Assembly (NCBI RefSeq): GCF_963678635.1
Contig: NC_087071.1
Location: 31,610,141 to 31,674,140, forward strand
Direction of reading: 5' to 3'
Length of the DNA stretch: 64,000 nucleotides
Source of the DNA: Symsagittifera roscoffensis
Lineage: Eukaryota; Xenacoelomorpha; Acoela; Convolutidae
Part shown: positions 1 to 11,800 of the stretch, piece by piece
Layout: every line of letters begins with the position of its first letter
Numbering within the stretch: position 1 is the first letter of the stretch
The notes under the pieces: model-generated
What the model was told of the DNA's origin: nothing
What the model saw: the letters and a program-made list of their open reading frames with translations, nothing else
Database searches by the model: none
Position numbers and translations under genes: made by a program

Positions 1-3000
1 AGAATATGTAAATGTCATTTTTAAATACCGATTCCCCCCCCCCGTAATTCAACATTTAATTACACATGAACTTTCTGTTATAATGAACTTTGTGTTATAC
101 TATGAACTTTCTTTTTTTTCCAACCTAAGTCGCAAATATTGTTGCGATGCAATTGTTGCGATAAAATGTTCATTTTGATCCAGCTATTAAGTACAGCCAA
201 TACTAAGGATATTAACAAAGACTTTTATATTACAAATAGCACTTTAGCTTCAAGGTATGATTGATCTGTAGCGTAGAGGTAGGGAAGGAGACCAACAAAA
301 TAAGAGGGTTCGAACCTCGTCAGGTTCGGATGTTTTTAATGAACTTCTTCGTATACTACTTAAAATGCGTCCGCTCTATAAATTGAGGCATGTTAGTTGG
401 TAGATTTATCTTTTTTTTTCAAATTGACTGGTACTGCTAATGCGTCATAATTGGCTTGTCTCACTTGGCAACTATTTAGACACATAATTGGCGTGCGTCA
501 CTTGAGTAGACTCATATTTGTAATACCATCCAGGATAGCAAGTTTTGTAGACTCATATTTTAACTCATTCAGTTTTTCCCAGTAGCATTATCGATCATAT
601 TTTTGCTTGTGTATGCGAAGTACAACTTCGCCTGTGTGTCTAATTACGCTCGCGATTAGCAAGCATTGTTAAATCGAAAAAAAACTTTTTTCATGTTACG
701 AACTAGTATTACAAAATCATCTATTTTGTCTTCTCAGTTCAGATTTAAATTAAAATCAAGGCTTTGATCCGCACATGTGGCGTAAAGAAAACAAACATGC
801 CTGCAAAGACAAATGTCAGTGGCTCAAATTCTGCCAGGACCTTTTCTGTTTCCCCAGAAGTTTTTTTGGATTTTTTTGAAAGTCTGCATATTTTTACTGT
901 GAAAGCAATTAATTGTGCCTTTTTTGTAAATTGTTACCCTTGCGATAAGCAAGGGTATTGCTATCGGGTACTAGACTTTTTCCGGTCAATAACTTAAGGC
1001 ACAGATTTTGTACGTGAAATGGTTACACGTGTTTTACTGGAGAGGTGAATGTAGTAGGTGCATGTTGGCAAAGGCCTTGTGTGCCGGTTTTGAGTTCCTT
1101 TAATAGCTATTTTTGTGCCGAAGTTTTTCGGTATCTTTTCGGCACTTGAGTGTCGGCTTTATTCCGTCGGCTCATTTTCGACATGATTTTTTTTCTATTA
1201 CTTCTTGTTTTTTTTGTAAGAATGGAAAGTCTTACAATGAGTTTGAAAAAATCTAAATCAGTTTCCCAGACTCTTTGTTTTAAAAGTGAAAAATTTAAAC
1301 ATGAATGAAGTTTTCTTCAATTTTCTTTTTTTTGTTATTTTTTTTTCAGTTTGCACAATAAATCTGGCTTAAACCTTTGATGTTTTTGGTTGTTCAATCA
1401 GCTGTTTTTTAAACATTTTTCTGGAGGAAGTAATTGCATTTATGAGTTTTTGCATTTTTATTGTTTTTTTTTTCTAAAATTTTTCTACAACAATTGAAAG
1501 TAAGTGTTCAGAGTAATGAAAGTATTGAAGATTCTTATAGAAGTTTTGGCAATTTTTTTTGTTTTTTTTTTCAGGAAAAAGTCTTAAAATGCTCTAATAA
1601 CTGCAGATGCGCATTCATACATATTAATGCATTTATGAATGCACTTAGGTATATGTGCACTTTTTGAGTTAATTGAAATTCATCTGCTGAAAGTTACGTA
1701 AACAGAACTCCAAATACGAACGTTGAAATGGAGCGAAAAGAACGTAATTTTCTAAGCTGTAAATTTGATTTCGGGTACATATTTTTCTATCGCAAGTAGT
1801 GCGAAGCTCAGTTTAGCCTCTGTTTCATTAACATTTCGTTATTGTTCATTCCGATCAAAAAGTTGAAGAAGCGACGATTTTCACTGTTTTTCCTAGCAAA
1901 AGCAGGAACCACCAATGCTTGTCGTACAAGGTCAAGTTGTTTAATATTTTAAAGCCGTTTCTGTTGCAATTGGATCTGTTTTAAGATAAAGAAAGAGTTA
2001 TCTAAGTGTCAAGGAACAGCGTTCTGGATATTTTTTTTGGTTTCCAGACTAATATAGAGCGGAAGATAATTCATCGCGATATGTCTCTCAACCCGGCAAT
2101 TGTTTTGAAATCTTTTGATTTAAATTTTTTTGAAAGAGTAATATGTTAAAATTTTTGGATTAGTTTACAGCTAGGACAAATTGAGCATCTTGTATAGCAG
2201 AGTAACTAGATAATCCAATTAAGTGGCAATGAGGGCCGTTAATTTTCCCGTGAGATGTATTGCCGTTCTGGGTCATGCATTGGCGTGTAAACGTAGTTTC
2301 AGAGCTTTCATTTTTCTAAGACCATAATTATCGACCCGACTGTAGTTGATTTAAGTTTTGTTGGCTTAGTTGCTGCTCTATAACTGTTTCTGAAAACCTA
2401 TTTAATGCCGTTTTCTGACGTGTTTTGATCATTTTCACGATTATGTCAGAAAAAAATTCAAGTGTAAAAGAACGAAGGTGTTTTCACTTATATTCACTTA
2501 TTTTCACTTGATGATTTGTTCATTTGTTTTTTCAGGAAAAACTCTTAAAATGCTCTAATAACTTAAAAAGTACATTCAAACATCTTCATGCATTAATGAA
2601 TACACTTGAAGGTATATGCGCTTGAGTTCAATTCAAATTCGTTTGCTCAAATTTAAGTAATTTGCGCTTTCCAATTATGGAAGCGGTGTTGGCGCAAAAA
2701 ACGTCAACGACTTCGAGTTTTGAAAGTGGGTTTTAGATTTCCCAGTAAAAGAAAAAAATTCACCCCTTGACCCAGTTTTCTTAAGTCGGGTGAATTTTAT
2801 CAAAAATGTGTCAATCATAAATTGATCTTGAAATTATAAGAGCTTTAACTTGATGTACTTGTTTCTTCGAAAATTGAAAAATGTTCAATCTTTTTTTTTT
2901 GGTTTTCTTGCTCTTTTAAACTTCGCTATGTTTTTCGGCTTAGTGATTTTGTTTTTGCTTTCTGTTTGCTAGCTTGCAATGCTATTTAGGTGATATCGCA

Positions 3001-3075
3001 AGTGGTGCGAAGCTTGGCTTAGCCGCTGTGTGGAAAATTTTAACTTATGAATAGTGCTGACTTGTTTTTGAACAG
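1..3075 (+). other. XAB2 intron 7 sequence (copy A), no coding signal
   Basis: By alignment with copy B this is most of the intron between XAB2 exons 7 and 8. It holds a tRNA-like element near 261-325, long T-runs, and two diverged copies of an intronic repeat (about 1510-1745 and 2530-2700) that recurs in XAB2 intron 2. Short open frames here (for example 764-997 and 1461-1667) have low-complexity F/S-rich translations and no domain. The real content is an intron ending in the TTTTTGAACAG acceptor at 3075. Confidence 0.7.
261..325 (+). repeat. tRNA-like pol III element (SINE-type), copy A
   Basis: There is a box A-like block TAGCGTAGAGG at 269-279 and a perfect box B-like block GGTTCGAACC at 307-316. 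The second sits in a complete T-arm with GAGG/CCTC pairing. The spacing is right for an internal RNA polymerase III promoter. The acceptor and anticodon arms do not fold convincingly, so it is a tRNA-derived repeat or relic rather than a functional tRNA. The same block is in copy B at 22212-22276. Confidence 0.5.
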
Positions 3076-5017
3076 GTCCCTCAAAATCTGGTCATTGTAC
3101 GCGGACTTGGAGGAAAGTATGGGCACATTCAGAACAGCAAAGGCAGTCTACGATGCCATAATTGACTTGAGAATAGCCACTCCTCAGATTATTATGAACT
3201 ATGCTTTGTTCCTGGAGGAAAACAATTACTTCGAGGAATCTTTCAAGGTAAGTTCCAAAAGTTTCGGCAATCAGAATCTTGTCAATTGCAAGCTATGTTG
3301 TGACGTTTTCTGGCAAGATATCAAAGATCTGAACAAGCTAGATAAGGTGCTTGGATAAACCAATATTTACTACGATCTTGGCCCAATTATCCAGTTAGCG
3401 ATTAAATTTTAGGACAAATTTAGCATGCGTTGATAAACAACAGACAAAAATTGCTCATGAAATACAACAATTAACTTTAAGCACTTAATTTTTGGTCTTA
3501 AATTCAGATTTGGACCTGTAGATGCTAAATGAAAAAAATTGACCTATTTTCAGGCATTCGAGAAAGGCATCGCCCTGTTCAAGTGGCCAAATGTGTATGA
3601 CATCTGGCACACATACCTGTCCAAATTCATCCAGAGATACAAGGGACAGAAACTGGAAAGGACTAGAGACTTGTTCGAACAGTGTGTGGAGGGCATTCCC
3701 AAAGAGAGTGCTAAGAGTGTCTATTTGATGTATGCGAAGATGGAGGAGGATTACGGCATGTCCAGGTATGTTTCAAAAACAAGTTTCAGAAGAATTGAGT
3801 TTTTTCTCAGATTATTTTTCTGATAATATTTCAGCCACACGCTAAGGAAAATAAGTGATGTAATTAGCGTCAGCAATGTAATAATGGTGCTAGGACAAAA
3901 GCCGAAGATCCAACAAGCCGATAATGAAATGACCATTCCATCAAGCCGAAAGTTAATTTTGTTATGCAACATAACAGCAGACTGTCACTAATGTTATGCT
4001 TTTGTTAAGTAATTCTGGTGTAATTTCTCAGCCATGATAAGTATTACACCCTGTAACCTGAGCCGAGCGGAGCTTTTGAAATTCAAGGGGTTGCTTTTTG
4101 TTTTCCTGGAACGGGTTATGATTCAAAAGATATGGAGCCGTATCTCAAATATTTTCCTAAAAAAATGGTAGTTATTTCGTTTACGCCGTATGCTAAAACT
4201 TGTGAAAAATTTTACATGTTTCAGGCACGCCATGGCAATTTTAGATCGTGCAACTTTAGCTGTCAAACCGGAAGAACAGTTTGAAGTGTTCGAAATATAC
4301 CTCAAAAAAGCAGCCGACTATTTTGGCATAACTCACTGTCGAGAAATATACGAAAAAGCCATTGACGTTTTGACAGATGACGGATCAAAAATAATGTGTT
4401 TGCGTTTCGCTGAGTTGGAAACAAAATTAGGCGAAGTTGATCGAGCGAGAGCTATTTACGCCCATTGTTCGCAAATTTGCGATCCCAGAACCTCAGTTGA
4501 ATTTTGGACAAGTTGGAAAAACTTTGAAGTTAAACATGGAAATGAAGATACCTTACGTGAAATGTTACGAATCAAAAGATCTGTTCAGGCAACATTCAAT
4601 ACAAAAGTTAATTATATCACGTCGCAAATTATGGAGAAAACTTCAGAAAACGAAATTTCAGATGACCTTTCAGGCAGCCAAATCGACAGTTCTATGAGTC
4701 GAAATAGCACAGAGACCGAATCTAATAACAATAACGAACCAAAATCAGCGGATGAAAAATCTTTAAGCCAATCGAATTATGCGGCTAAAGAAAACATAAT
4801 GTTCGTTAGTTCAAGTAGTAATAGTAAAATACTAGACAGTCAAAAAGTTGTAAATCCTAATGAAATGAATTTGGACGATTCGGATGAAGAAAAAATGGAT
4901 GATGATCAGTTAGAAGAAAATGAAAAGACAGAAGTTGTAAAGCGAAATGTTCCTGCGTCTGTTTTCGGTTCGCTGATCACAGGTGGTCAAAATGAAAAAT
5001 CTGAAACGGAGAAATGA
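3076..5017 (+). CDS. XAB2: XAB2/SYF1 exons 8-10, second copy (partial gene)
   Basis: Three exons, 3076-3247, 3554-3765 and 4225-5017, match exons 8-10 of the complete gene downstream, with the same splice sites and an intact stop. They encode the C-terminal HAT repeats (blocks such as SLKIWSLYADLEES, KWPNVYDIW and CSQICDPRTS) and the acidic Ser/Asn-rich tail. Two residues differ in the tail from copy B (an N for T and a D for E). Exons 1-7 are not present upstream inside the window. If copy A is an alternative allele, this is the 3' half of that allele; if it is a true duplication, it is a 5'-truncated copy without its own start. No frame damage is visible, which favours an allele over an old pseudogene. 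Confidence 0.85.
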
Positions 5018-5270
5018 CCGCAAAGAATTTTTGAAAAAGAAACTACTTGAAACTAGATTTATTCTTATGCCAAATTCTTCTGCTGGTGCGTGTCTATATA
5101 CGTGTCCTTATGGCAACCCAGAGCCGTTCGTTTTCTTTGTAATTTGTTTTAAAAGAAATTGTTTTAAAATAGTTCATTTAGTCCTCATTTCTTGGTAAGT
5201 TTCACCGAGGAGTTTCTTCTGCAAGGTGTGAAAAATATTATGACCACGGTATTTAAGGTATTAATATGAA

Positions 5271-5297
5271 AATAATAATAATAATAATAATAATAAA
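5271..5297 (+). repeat. (AAT)n microsatellite with XAB2 polyadenylation signal
   Basis: About nine AAT units end in AATAAA at 5292-5297, roughly 275 bases after the XAB2 stop. Copy B has a poly-A-rich tract here instead of the AAT array but keeps the AATAAA. This is a length-variable site between the copies. Confidence 0.7.
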
Positions 5298-6749
5298 TTC
5301 ACAAAAACCAAATTTTTCTGAAAAAAAAACTTTTAACCAAAATGGCTAAAAAATTTTCAAAGTTTTAGCGATTTTCTGGAATAAGAGAAACGAATTGAAT
5401 ATAAGCTCCATATTAGTTAAAAACAGCCTGATAAGGTTTAATCAATTTTCAAAAAGAAATTAGAAGTGAGAATTTACGCAATCAAATGCTTCTGGACTCT
5501 TGTCATACGAGTTCGTTTTTCTCAACCCTAATTTCAAATTTTTCTGTTCAATTGAGTTGAGCAATCTAGTAGCACTTGGTTTGTTAGCTGTAATGGAGCG
5601 TATTTGTTGCTGTCTGTTTTAACCTTTCGTTTATTTGTAAATGAATTAGTCAGACAGCTAGGCCAGGTGGCTCAGTTGGGGAAGGCGCTTGCCTCGTAAC
5701 CAGCAGGTCCGTGGTTGGAATCCCCTAGTTGGCCTGTTCTTTATAGTTTTCGGATCTTACAGTTTTATGTCTAACGGTCAATGAACGAATGGAAAATACT
5801 TGGAGAGATTGTGCGGTTTTTAGTTTTTCCAGGAACAAGAGTCAAAAGTTGGTTACGCAAATATTTTTTTTGGCGGTGTGACGTTTAATTTTTTTTCTTG
5901 AAATTCAATCGCTAAATCGAAGTCAATTACACTTCTACCATTTAAAATGCAAATGGCACGTAGAAACTATGCTTTTTTGTTTCAAAACTTTGAAATTACT
6001 TTATTTTAGAATTCCCTACTTAGAAAACTTTTTGAACCAGATTATTTTATTCAAACAACAGCCAGATATTACATCGTTTCTTCAATCAAAAAGTCAATCA
6101 CGAACAATTCTGTATTTAATCATATTCTTTGAGCTCATTGACATTTTCCAACTGTCTGTTGGCTATTTTTTACCCTTCTGCGTTTCTTTGCCTAAGAATA
6201 TTCGACGTTGTGTTTTATACTTTATCCTCCGCTGAAATTTACTAAGAAAAACGGAACTACTGAGACCAATTTTTCTGATCGACGCAGATAACTTTAATCT
6301 ATTTTTTGGAAATTAAATTTTCGCAACGGGGTTTTTGTTTAGTACCACACTCGATGCGGTTTGAGCGTTGTTTGGCGCAAGTGATAAACACCCGAGGCAA
6401 TTAACTCTTCGAAAGTGGTAGAAATATCAAGACCGTTAAAAGAAAGAGTTTACATAATCTGCATTCAGAGTTTTTTTTGCGTAAGTTCTCTTGTCTGGGC
6501 AAGTAATCTATTTCCAACAGGGAAGTAAATAGCACTGAAACTAATCAATTAAAACATTGCAGAAAACTAACTTGACAACCCAATTAAATTGAAAGAACCT
6601 ATATGAGATGTTTACGGAGAATAGCTGTTGTGCTGGATAATGCCCTCTCATCCTATCTATCGCAGTTTATAGTGGCATCGAACCATCTGTTTTTCCTCTT
6701 AGACCTTAGCCACATCCCCACCGCTCCCCTAGCATTGGCAGATAATAGC
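5298..6749. other. Intergenic DNA between XAB2 and MED21, copy A
   Basis: No coding region is visible; the short frame 5969-6235 has no domain or exon-like flanks. The stretch contains a tRNA-Thr-like SINE head at 5661-5734 and, at 6344-6351, the ACCACACT sequence that is the empty target site for the MITE present in copy B. Confidence 0.6.
5661..5734 (+). repeat. tRNA-Thr-like element (SINE head or decayed tRNA), copy A
   Basis: It has a D-arm/box A block GTGGCTCAGTTGGGG, an anticodon-loop-like CTCGTAA (CGT, Thr), and a box B-like GTGGTTGGAATCCC. The ends GGCCA and TGGCC pair. The right half of the anticodon stem does not match the left half, and the usual TTC of the T-loop is altered. The fold is therefore degenerate and I call a tRNA-derived repeat. 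The copy B counterpart (27482-27555) differs by single bases. Confidence 0.5.
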
Positions 6750-7129
6750 CAGGGGCGGACTTAGGCGGGGGGCGGACGCCCCCTCTCAGGGATTCGACCC
6801 CCTTGGTACTTTTTATGAAATCCATTTTTGGCAGGTCGACCCTAAAATTTTTCTAAAGGCGCCTTCGGCGACAATATATACTTATTTTGAGGGGAAGCGC
6901 GCGCAAAAAAACGCAATTTTTTTGTCAAATTTTTCTAAGAAGTGCCCAAAAACGGCTTTTTTTACCTGTTATTCAAAAATTTGCCTGCGGTGTAGAAACC
7001 ACGTCTTTTTAGTGCTTTAGGAGAGCTCGGAAAATCAATTTGGTCGACCTAAAAAAAGGTCAAAATTTTGAAATTTTTTTGAAAATCCGCCCCCCCCCCC
7101 CCCTCGAGAAAGTCCTAGATCCGCCCCTG
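6750..7129. mobile_element. Non-autonomous hAT-type MITE (380 bp), copy A
   Basis: The terminal inverted repeats are CAGGGGCGGA at the left end and TCCGCCCCTG at the right, flanked by a perfect 8-bp target duplication ATAATAGC (6742-6749 and 7130-7137). TIR and TSD lengths fit the hAT superfamily. The inside is non-coding, with a long C-run near the right end. This copy lacks 23 bp present in copy B; the deletion lies between two CCCCCT direct repeats. A 3'-truncated relative lies at 39772-40060. Confidence 0.9.
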
Positions 7130-7255
7130 ATAATAGCATATGGTAAATTTGGTCTTGTAACCTGATTCAGATTTACATTTTCAGATTAATGATGAGTACT
7201 TGACCCGTAATTTTTTGTTGGTTGTATGATTTAAAGCACGAGTCAAACTTGAAGA

Positions 7256-8721
7256 ATGAGTGACCGTGTAACACAGCTGCAGGACGCAATCAACGAATTG
7301 GCAGATCTGATGTGCAATGCTATAGGACTACTTCAACAGGAAGCATCTCCTTCGAAATTCGAAGAGGATAGCGAGAGTAGTCTGCAGAAAGCAACGAGAA
7401 AACCGGCTGACGAGAATGGAGAAGGTACTACTAGCAATAATCAGAGCGACAAATTAATATTTTCAGTCGAAATAATTTGAATTAGCATGAAAGTCAGAAT
7501 GCAAACAAGTTTCATTCTTAATGATTTTTATACAAAAAACTAAAAAATTATAAAAGCCTGATGTGGAAATTCTTAAAAAATGCAACGAGTGTGATGATAG
7601 ATTTTTGTGAGTTTACTGAAGGTGGGCATTTTTTGGGCATTGTAAATTTGAATGACTATATGTTTTTTAAAACTTTCTCTAACATAATTATTGGTGAGAA
7701 CGAAGCATGATATTTAGAATTCAAATGCTTCCATTAAAATCGTTTGAATGGGACAACAATTTCTTCTAATGTTTTTGGTAGCATATTTGATTATATTATA
7801 GAAAAAAGCTCGACTGATTCTGTCAACTATTACGCCCGGACAATCATGAAGACTGCGAAGGATATCGACATCTTGATCGATTCATTGCCGTCTTTCGAGA
7901 GCACCAAAGCACTCCAGGTAAACACAGATTCATCTTAATTCACACTTTTATGAATAGCTGTTGTATCTTCTAGGTGGGTTTTCAATCTCTAAACTCAAAC
8001 CCCCGCCCCCTCCCGCACAAGAGTGGAATATCTTTTCTGAATTGTGAATTTGATCTTTAATTTCTAAAACACCCAACCCCGAACATTGGAAAAGAGGGAA
8101 GTTCGTTGAAAGATGGAAAGTTGTATGCTGAAACATTGAACTTGGCCTTTATAGGGGTGAGGATAATTGTAAAAAGACAATGGTGAGACGGGTTATAGTT
8201 ACTAGACATATCATTTGGAATTGCTTTTTAAAATGTTTTAGATTTCATCAATCGAGCAACTGCAAGCTCAAAACGTGAGCGAACTAGACAAATTAGAACA
8301 TTTGGTTTCTCAAGGACAAGTTCTGCTAACTACCGTTCAATCCTCTGTTCTAAATATATGCGAAGCCCAAATTTCACAGAAAGCCTCAACTTCAAGTACA
8401 CTTACAACTAATAACTGTTCATTGAATTCAGCAATAGCGACTAACGTGAAAATCGAAAATCCGATAGAACAATTCTCCTCAGAAATGTCAGAACAAGCAA
8501 ACTTGAGTAACTCTACGTATTCCCGAAATTCAGTTCACAATTCAGAGAGTATGGAATTCGAAGTTAATCCTGGCGATATTAATATGCAAAATAGTGCCTT
8601 CTTAATACACCAAAACTCAGCTAACAATTTAATAAATAATAATGGAATCGTAATGAATCAGTTTCAAGTTGGATCGAATTTAAACAACGCTGGAGATATT
8701 GATAATTTCATGCAGACTTGA
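7256..8721 (+). CDS. MED21: Mediator subunit 21 (MED21/SRB7), copy A
   Basis: MED21 is a small coiled-coil subunit of the Mediator middle module; it pairs with MED7 and helps couple activators to RNA polymerase II. Exons are 7256-7424, 7802-7917 and 8242-8721, with GT..AG introns whose phases join cleanly (765 nt, 254 aa). The N-terminus [17 protein letters not shown] and the block [20 protein letters not shown] are family hallmarks. Exon 1 runs past its donor into an in-frame stop, so splicing is required. The protein is much longer than the roughly 145 aa typical of animals because of a Ser/Asn-rich tail of about 110 residues. An AATAAA lies 63 bases after the stop. The coding sequence is identical in copy B. 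Confidence 0.92.
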
Positions 8722-8783
8722 AAACTCAAAGAAACATTAATGATTATGCAGTTTGTTTTTGTACTATTTTCACCCTTGAGTTT

Positions 8784-8789
8784 AATAAA
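8784..8789 (+). terminator. MED21 polyadenylation signal, copy A
   Basis: A canonical AATAAA lies 63 bases past the MED21 stop, in an AT-rich 3' UTR. Confidence 0.65.
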
Positions 8790-8799
8790 TCAAATTAGT

Positions 8800-8830
8800 T
8801 AAGTCTCAATGAACGAAGTGAACAGACTTA
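8800..8830. repeat. Hairpin TAAGTCT...AGACTTA around ATGAACGAAGTGAA
   Basis: Seven-base perfect arms (8800-8806 and 8824-8830) enclose a conserved core. Variants with different arms but a related core occur in XAB2 intron 2 at 15600-15623 and 16027-16054, and the copy B version is at 30738-30768. The recurrence suggests a dispersed hairpin repeat rather than a gene-specific terminator. Confidence 0.5.
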
Positions 8831-11800
8831 TTTGGGTCGTAAGGCTTTGTTTTTCTTTCATGAAAAATCCGTAAATTTGATCATGCTTAAGTTTGATTTT
8901 GACAGAAGTAAAATAAATTCTAATTCTAAAATTGCAAATTACTTATTTCAATTGCCAAATGGAAATAGCGAAAAAAAATTAATGGCTTGTTTGGAAAGTG
9001 GATCTTAATTTCACAGCGGAGTAGATTAATAACGTTATGTTGACGTTAAGTTTTCTGATTAATTGTAGGAAAAGGGGGCAATTATAAAATGTTCCTAAAA
9101 TTGATGAGCTTGCGCGTGATATATATTTCAAAAATTGTAAGTTTTCGGTTTCTTGTTCATTGACATTTATCCAACTGTGTTGGCTAAGTTTTCTGTTTTG
9201 GAAGCGGAACCTTTGGCGTCTAGCAAATAAAAATCTAAATAGCTTTCAAACTAAATAGCTTTTTTACGGTGTTTTCAAAAAAAAAGAAAGTTGAAATGTT
9301 TTTTTTTCGGGTTTCTTGTGTTATTGAAACTTATCCAACTTTCGGTTGGCTAAGTTTTCTCTTTTCTGAGCGGAATGTTTGGTGTTTAAAAATACAAAAA
9401 CAAAATAGCTTCTCAACTAAATAGCCTTTTTCACTGAAGAAGCTGAAAGCTTACCGCGCGTTAAATTTTTTTCGATCTTCTATGTTTCTACTTGTTTTTT
9501 TTTGCCGGCTTAGTTACCACTGCACGGGTTTTGCTTAAGAATAAGCATTTTTCATGAAAATAGAATTTTTTCAATGATTTCGTATTTTGTGCAAGTATTC
9601 AAGATCCAAGTACTTTTGTTGCATTTTCATGTTATTTTGTAAATGTTGGAAATATTTTTACAGCCACTTGAAAGTTATCTTTGAATCTTATTGTTCAGAA
9701 AAGTGCCTTAGCTTGAAATTTTTACAATTTTAATTTTTTTTTGCAATCATTCCAAAAAGTTATACCTATATGCAAGTAGCTCGGAGTGAAAATTTTTACT
9801 CTTTCAAATGTTTCATTCATCAAATAATATTGTCAATATTGTTTTTGAGTCAGAAGGGTTAGAAAACGACAAAAATGAACCTACGCTTTTGACTGAGAAA
9901 TAAGGAAGATGTTGCTGTTGTTATAATAAAATTATCGCTGAACTAAGGCAACTTTTTGCATCGCAAACTGCCTTTAATAATTGTGTTTGTTAGGTATTCC
10001 AAAGCCCTTTCAAAGCAGTCAGTTTTTCATGGAGCTGCTTATTGTTTGTGTAGTCTATTATCAATGTTTCTGATCTCAAAAAAGCTTGTTTCTTGCTTCT
10101 TTAGCTTTTTCTTTAGCATCATTCCAGTTAACCATAATGCGAAAACACTATGCGCCTTAACTGGTCAAATCAATTCAAAAATAAATCAAAAATTGCCAAT
10201 AAAAGTTGGAACTAGCAATCTTTTAATAATTTAAGTTAACTAAGTTTAACGATAGTTTTCTGCACAGACACGAAAACAATAGAAATGAGTAATATCAACG
10301 GTAAATTGTCTGCAAAGGCCTTAAACTTTTAACGCTAGAAACTGAAGATTTTTTCTGACAAATTTAGTTTTTCGATTTGTTTCTGCAATTTTAAGCACAG
10401 GAATCATTCCCGAGAAAATTATTTTACTCAATACCATAAAATTGATTTCGCCTCTTTTTGAACGTCAGCGGACTTCACTCGGGGAAAAATTGTCACCAAG
10501 TGAACTCCCGGTTGTCACGACGAGCCAATAACTGTTGAACATTTTTGTGAACAGTTCGTCTGACATCTTTTTGCCTGAGAACATACAAATCGATTTAAGA
10601 GAAATTAATGTTCTCTTTTTTGAACGTTCAGGTTCATTTCAAAAATTAATTTGCCTAAAAGCGCCTAGTATTTAGTTTCCGATTACGATAGTATTTAGTT
10701 TCCGTTTTAAAAACGCTTGAAACAGGTTTCATTGACAATTGTACCGATTTTTTTCTTAATTACTTCTTTTTTTGTGCGCGAGATGAGAAGCAAATATTTT
10801 GCTCGAACTCGTTTTTAATTAAAATTAATTTTTGCGTGTTATTTTCCGTTAACTCTCAGGCTTCAGCAGTTTCATCAATCAGCAGGCAGTGGTGAACAAT
10901 GTAAATTTTATTTACAGCCTCTTTTTAGTAGTTTTTTTAAGTTGGAAGAAAGTGTTTGCTGTAGTTTTCACACCACAGATTTTTACGGTGTGAGGTTGTT
11001 CTTCAAAGTGTAAACAATTTCTTAGGCCCAAAGCATAATTATTAGGGATTAATAAAAGTTGATGTTTCAAAGCAAAACAACCAAAATCCATTTCAATATA
11101 AGATGCAACATTTTAAACACCGGTTATTTTTAATTTCTGGGAAAATTACCGCTCTTCTTCGCACTCTTATCAAACGTGGTTTTTCGGGTTCTGGATTTTT
11201 AAATCAATTTTTGTTTCAACTCGATTTTTAAAATCATTTCGTAGACTTTTTCAAATAGTTTAAGAACAGCTAGTTGCTCTTTAATGATGCTATGGTCCCT
11301 ATCCTTAAATTTGGATTTTGCTAAGTTAAGTTTTACGACAGGGTAACTGATACATAATTCCTTCTGACTCCTTAAGTTAGAAACTTAAAGCGTTCGTGTA
11401 ATTCTATCTAATTAAGGATCTATTTCCTAATTAAAGACGCTGTTTTTTAAACGTTAAGACAAAAAACAGAAAGAGAATATCCCCACCTTAACTGTTTTTA
11501 GTGCAGCTGAACCTAAAAAGCCTTGATTGAAAATTTTAATGTATGAAGATAAGATGCTTAGATTTCCTTTTGCTTTCAGAAACTATTCCAACTGAATGAT
11601 TAGCTTCTGCCCGCCAAACAAAAGCCTTACTGCAAAGCAATCAAAATTTGTCAAAGTTACAAATAGTGCGTTGATGTATTTTGAAGCTAATATTTGCTTG
11701 ATATTATAAAAATAGCAAAAGTGTTTGATTTTTATATAAAAAAACTTGAAATTAAAAATATTAAAAAATTAGGAGAAGTTTGAAAAAAAACTGACCTCCT

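Noticed and set aside
764-997. Open frame with Phe/Ser-rich translation in intron 7
   Set aside because: It lies in an XAB2 intron, is shortened in copy B (22707-22892) by an upstream change, and has low-complexity composition without any domain.
4437-4697. Overlapping frame inside XAB2 exon 10
   Set aside because: It is a shadow of the XAB2 coding frame; the HAT-repeat frame is clearly the real one.
5661-5734. Functional tRNA-Thr(CGT) gene
   Set aside because: The anticodon stem does not pair and the T-loop is altered; scored as a tRNA-derived repeat instead.
9956-10234. 92-codon frame with hydrophobic stretch, partly shared with copy B
   Set aside because: The copy B version ends differently after an indel, the start is a non-ATG codon in AT-rich DNA, and no exon structure or homology is recognisable.
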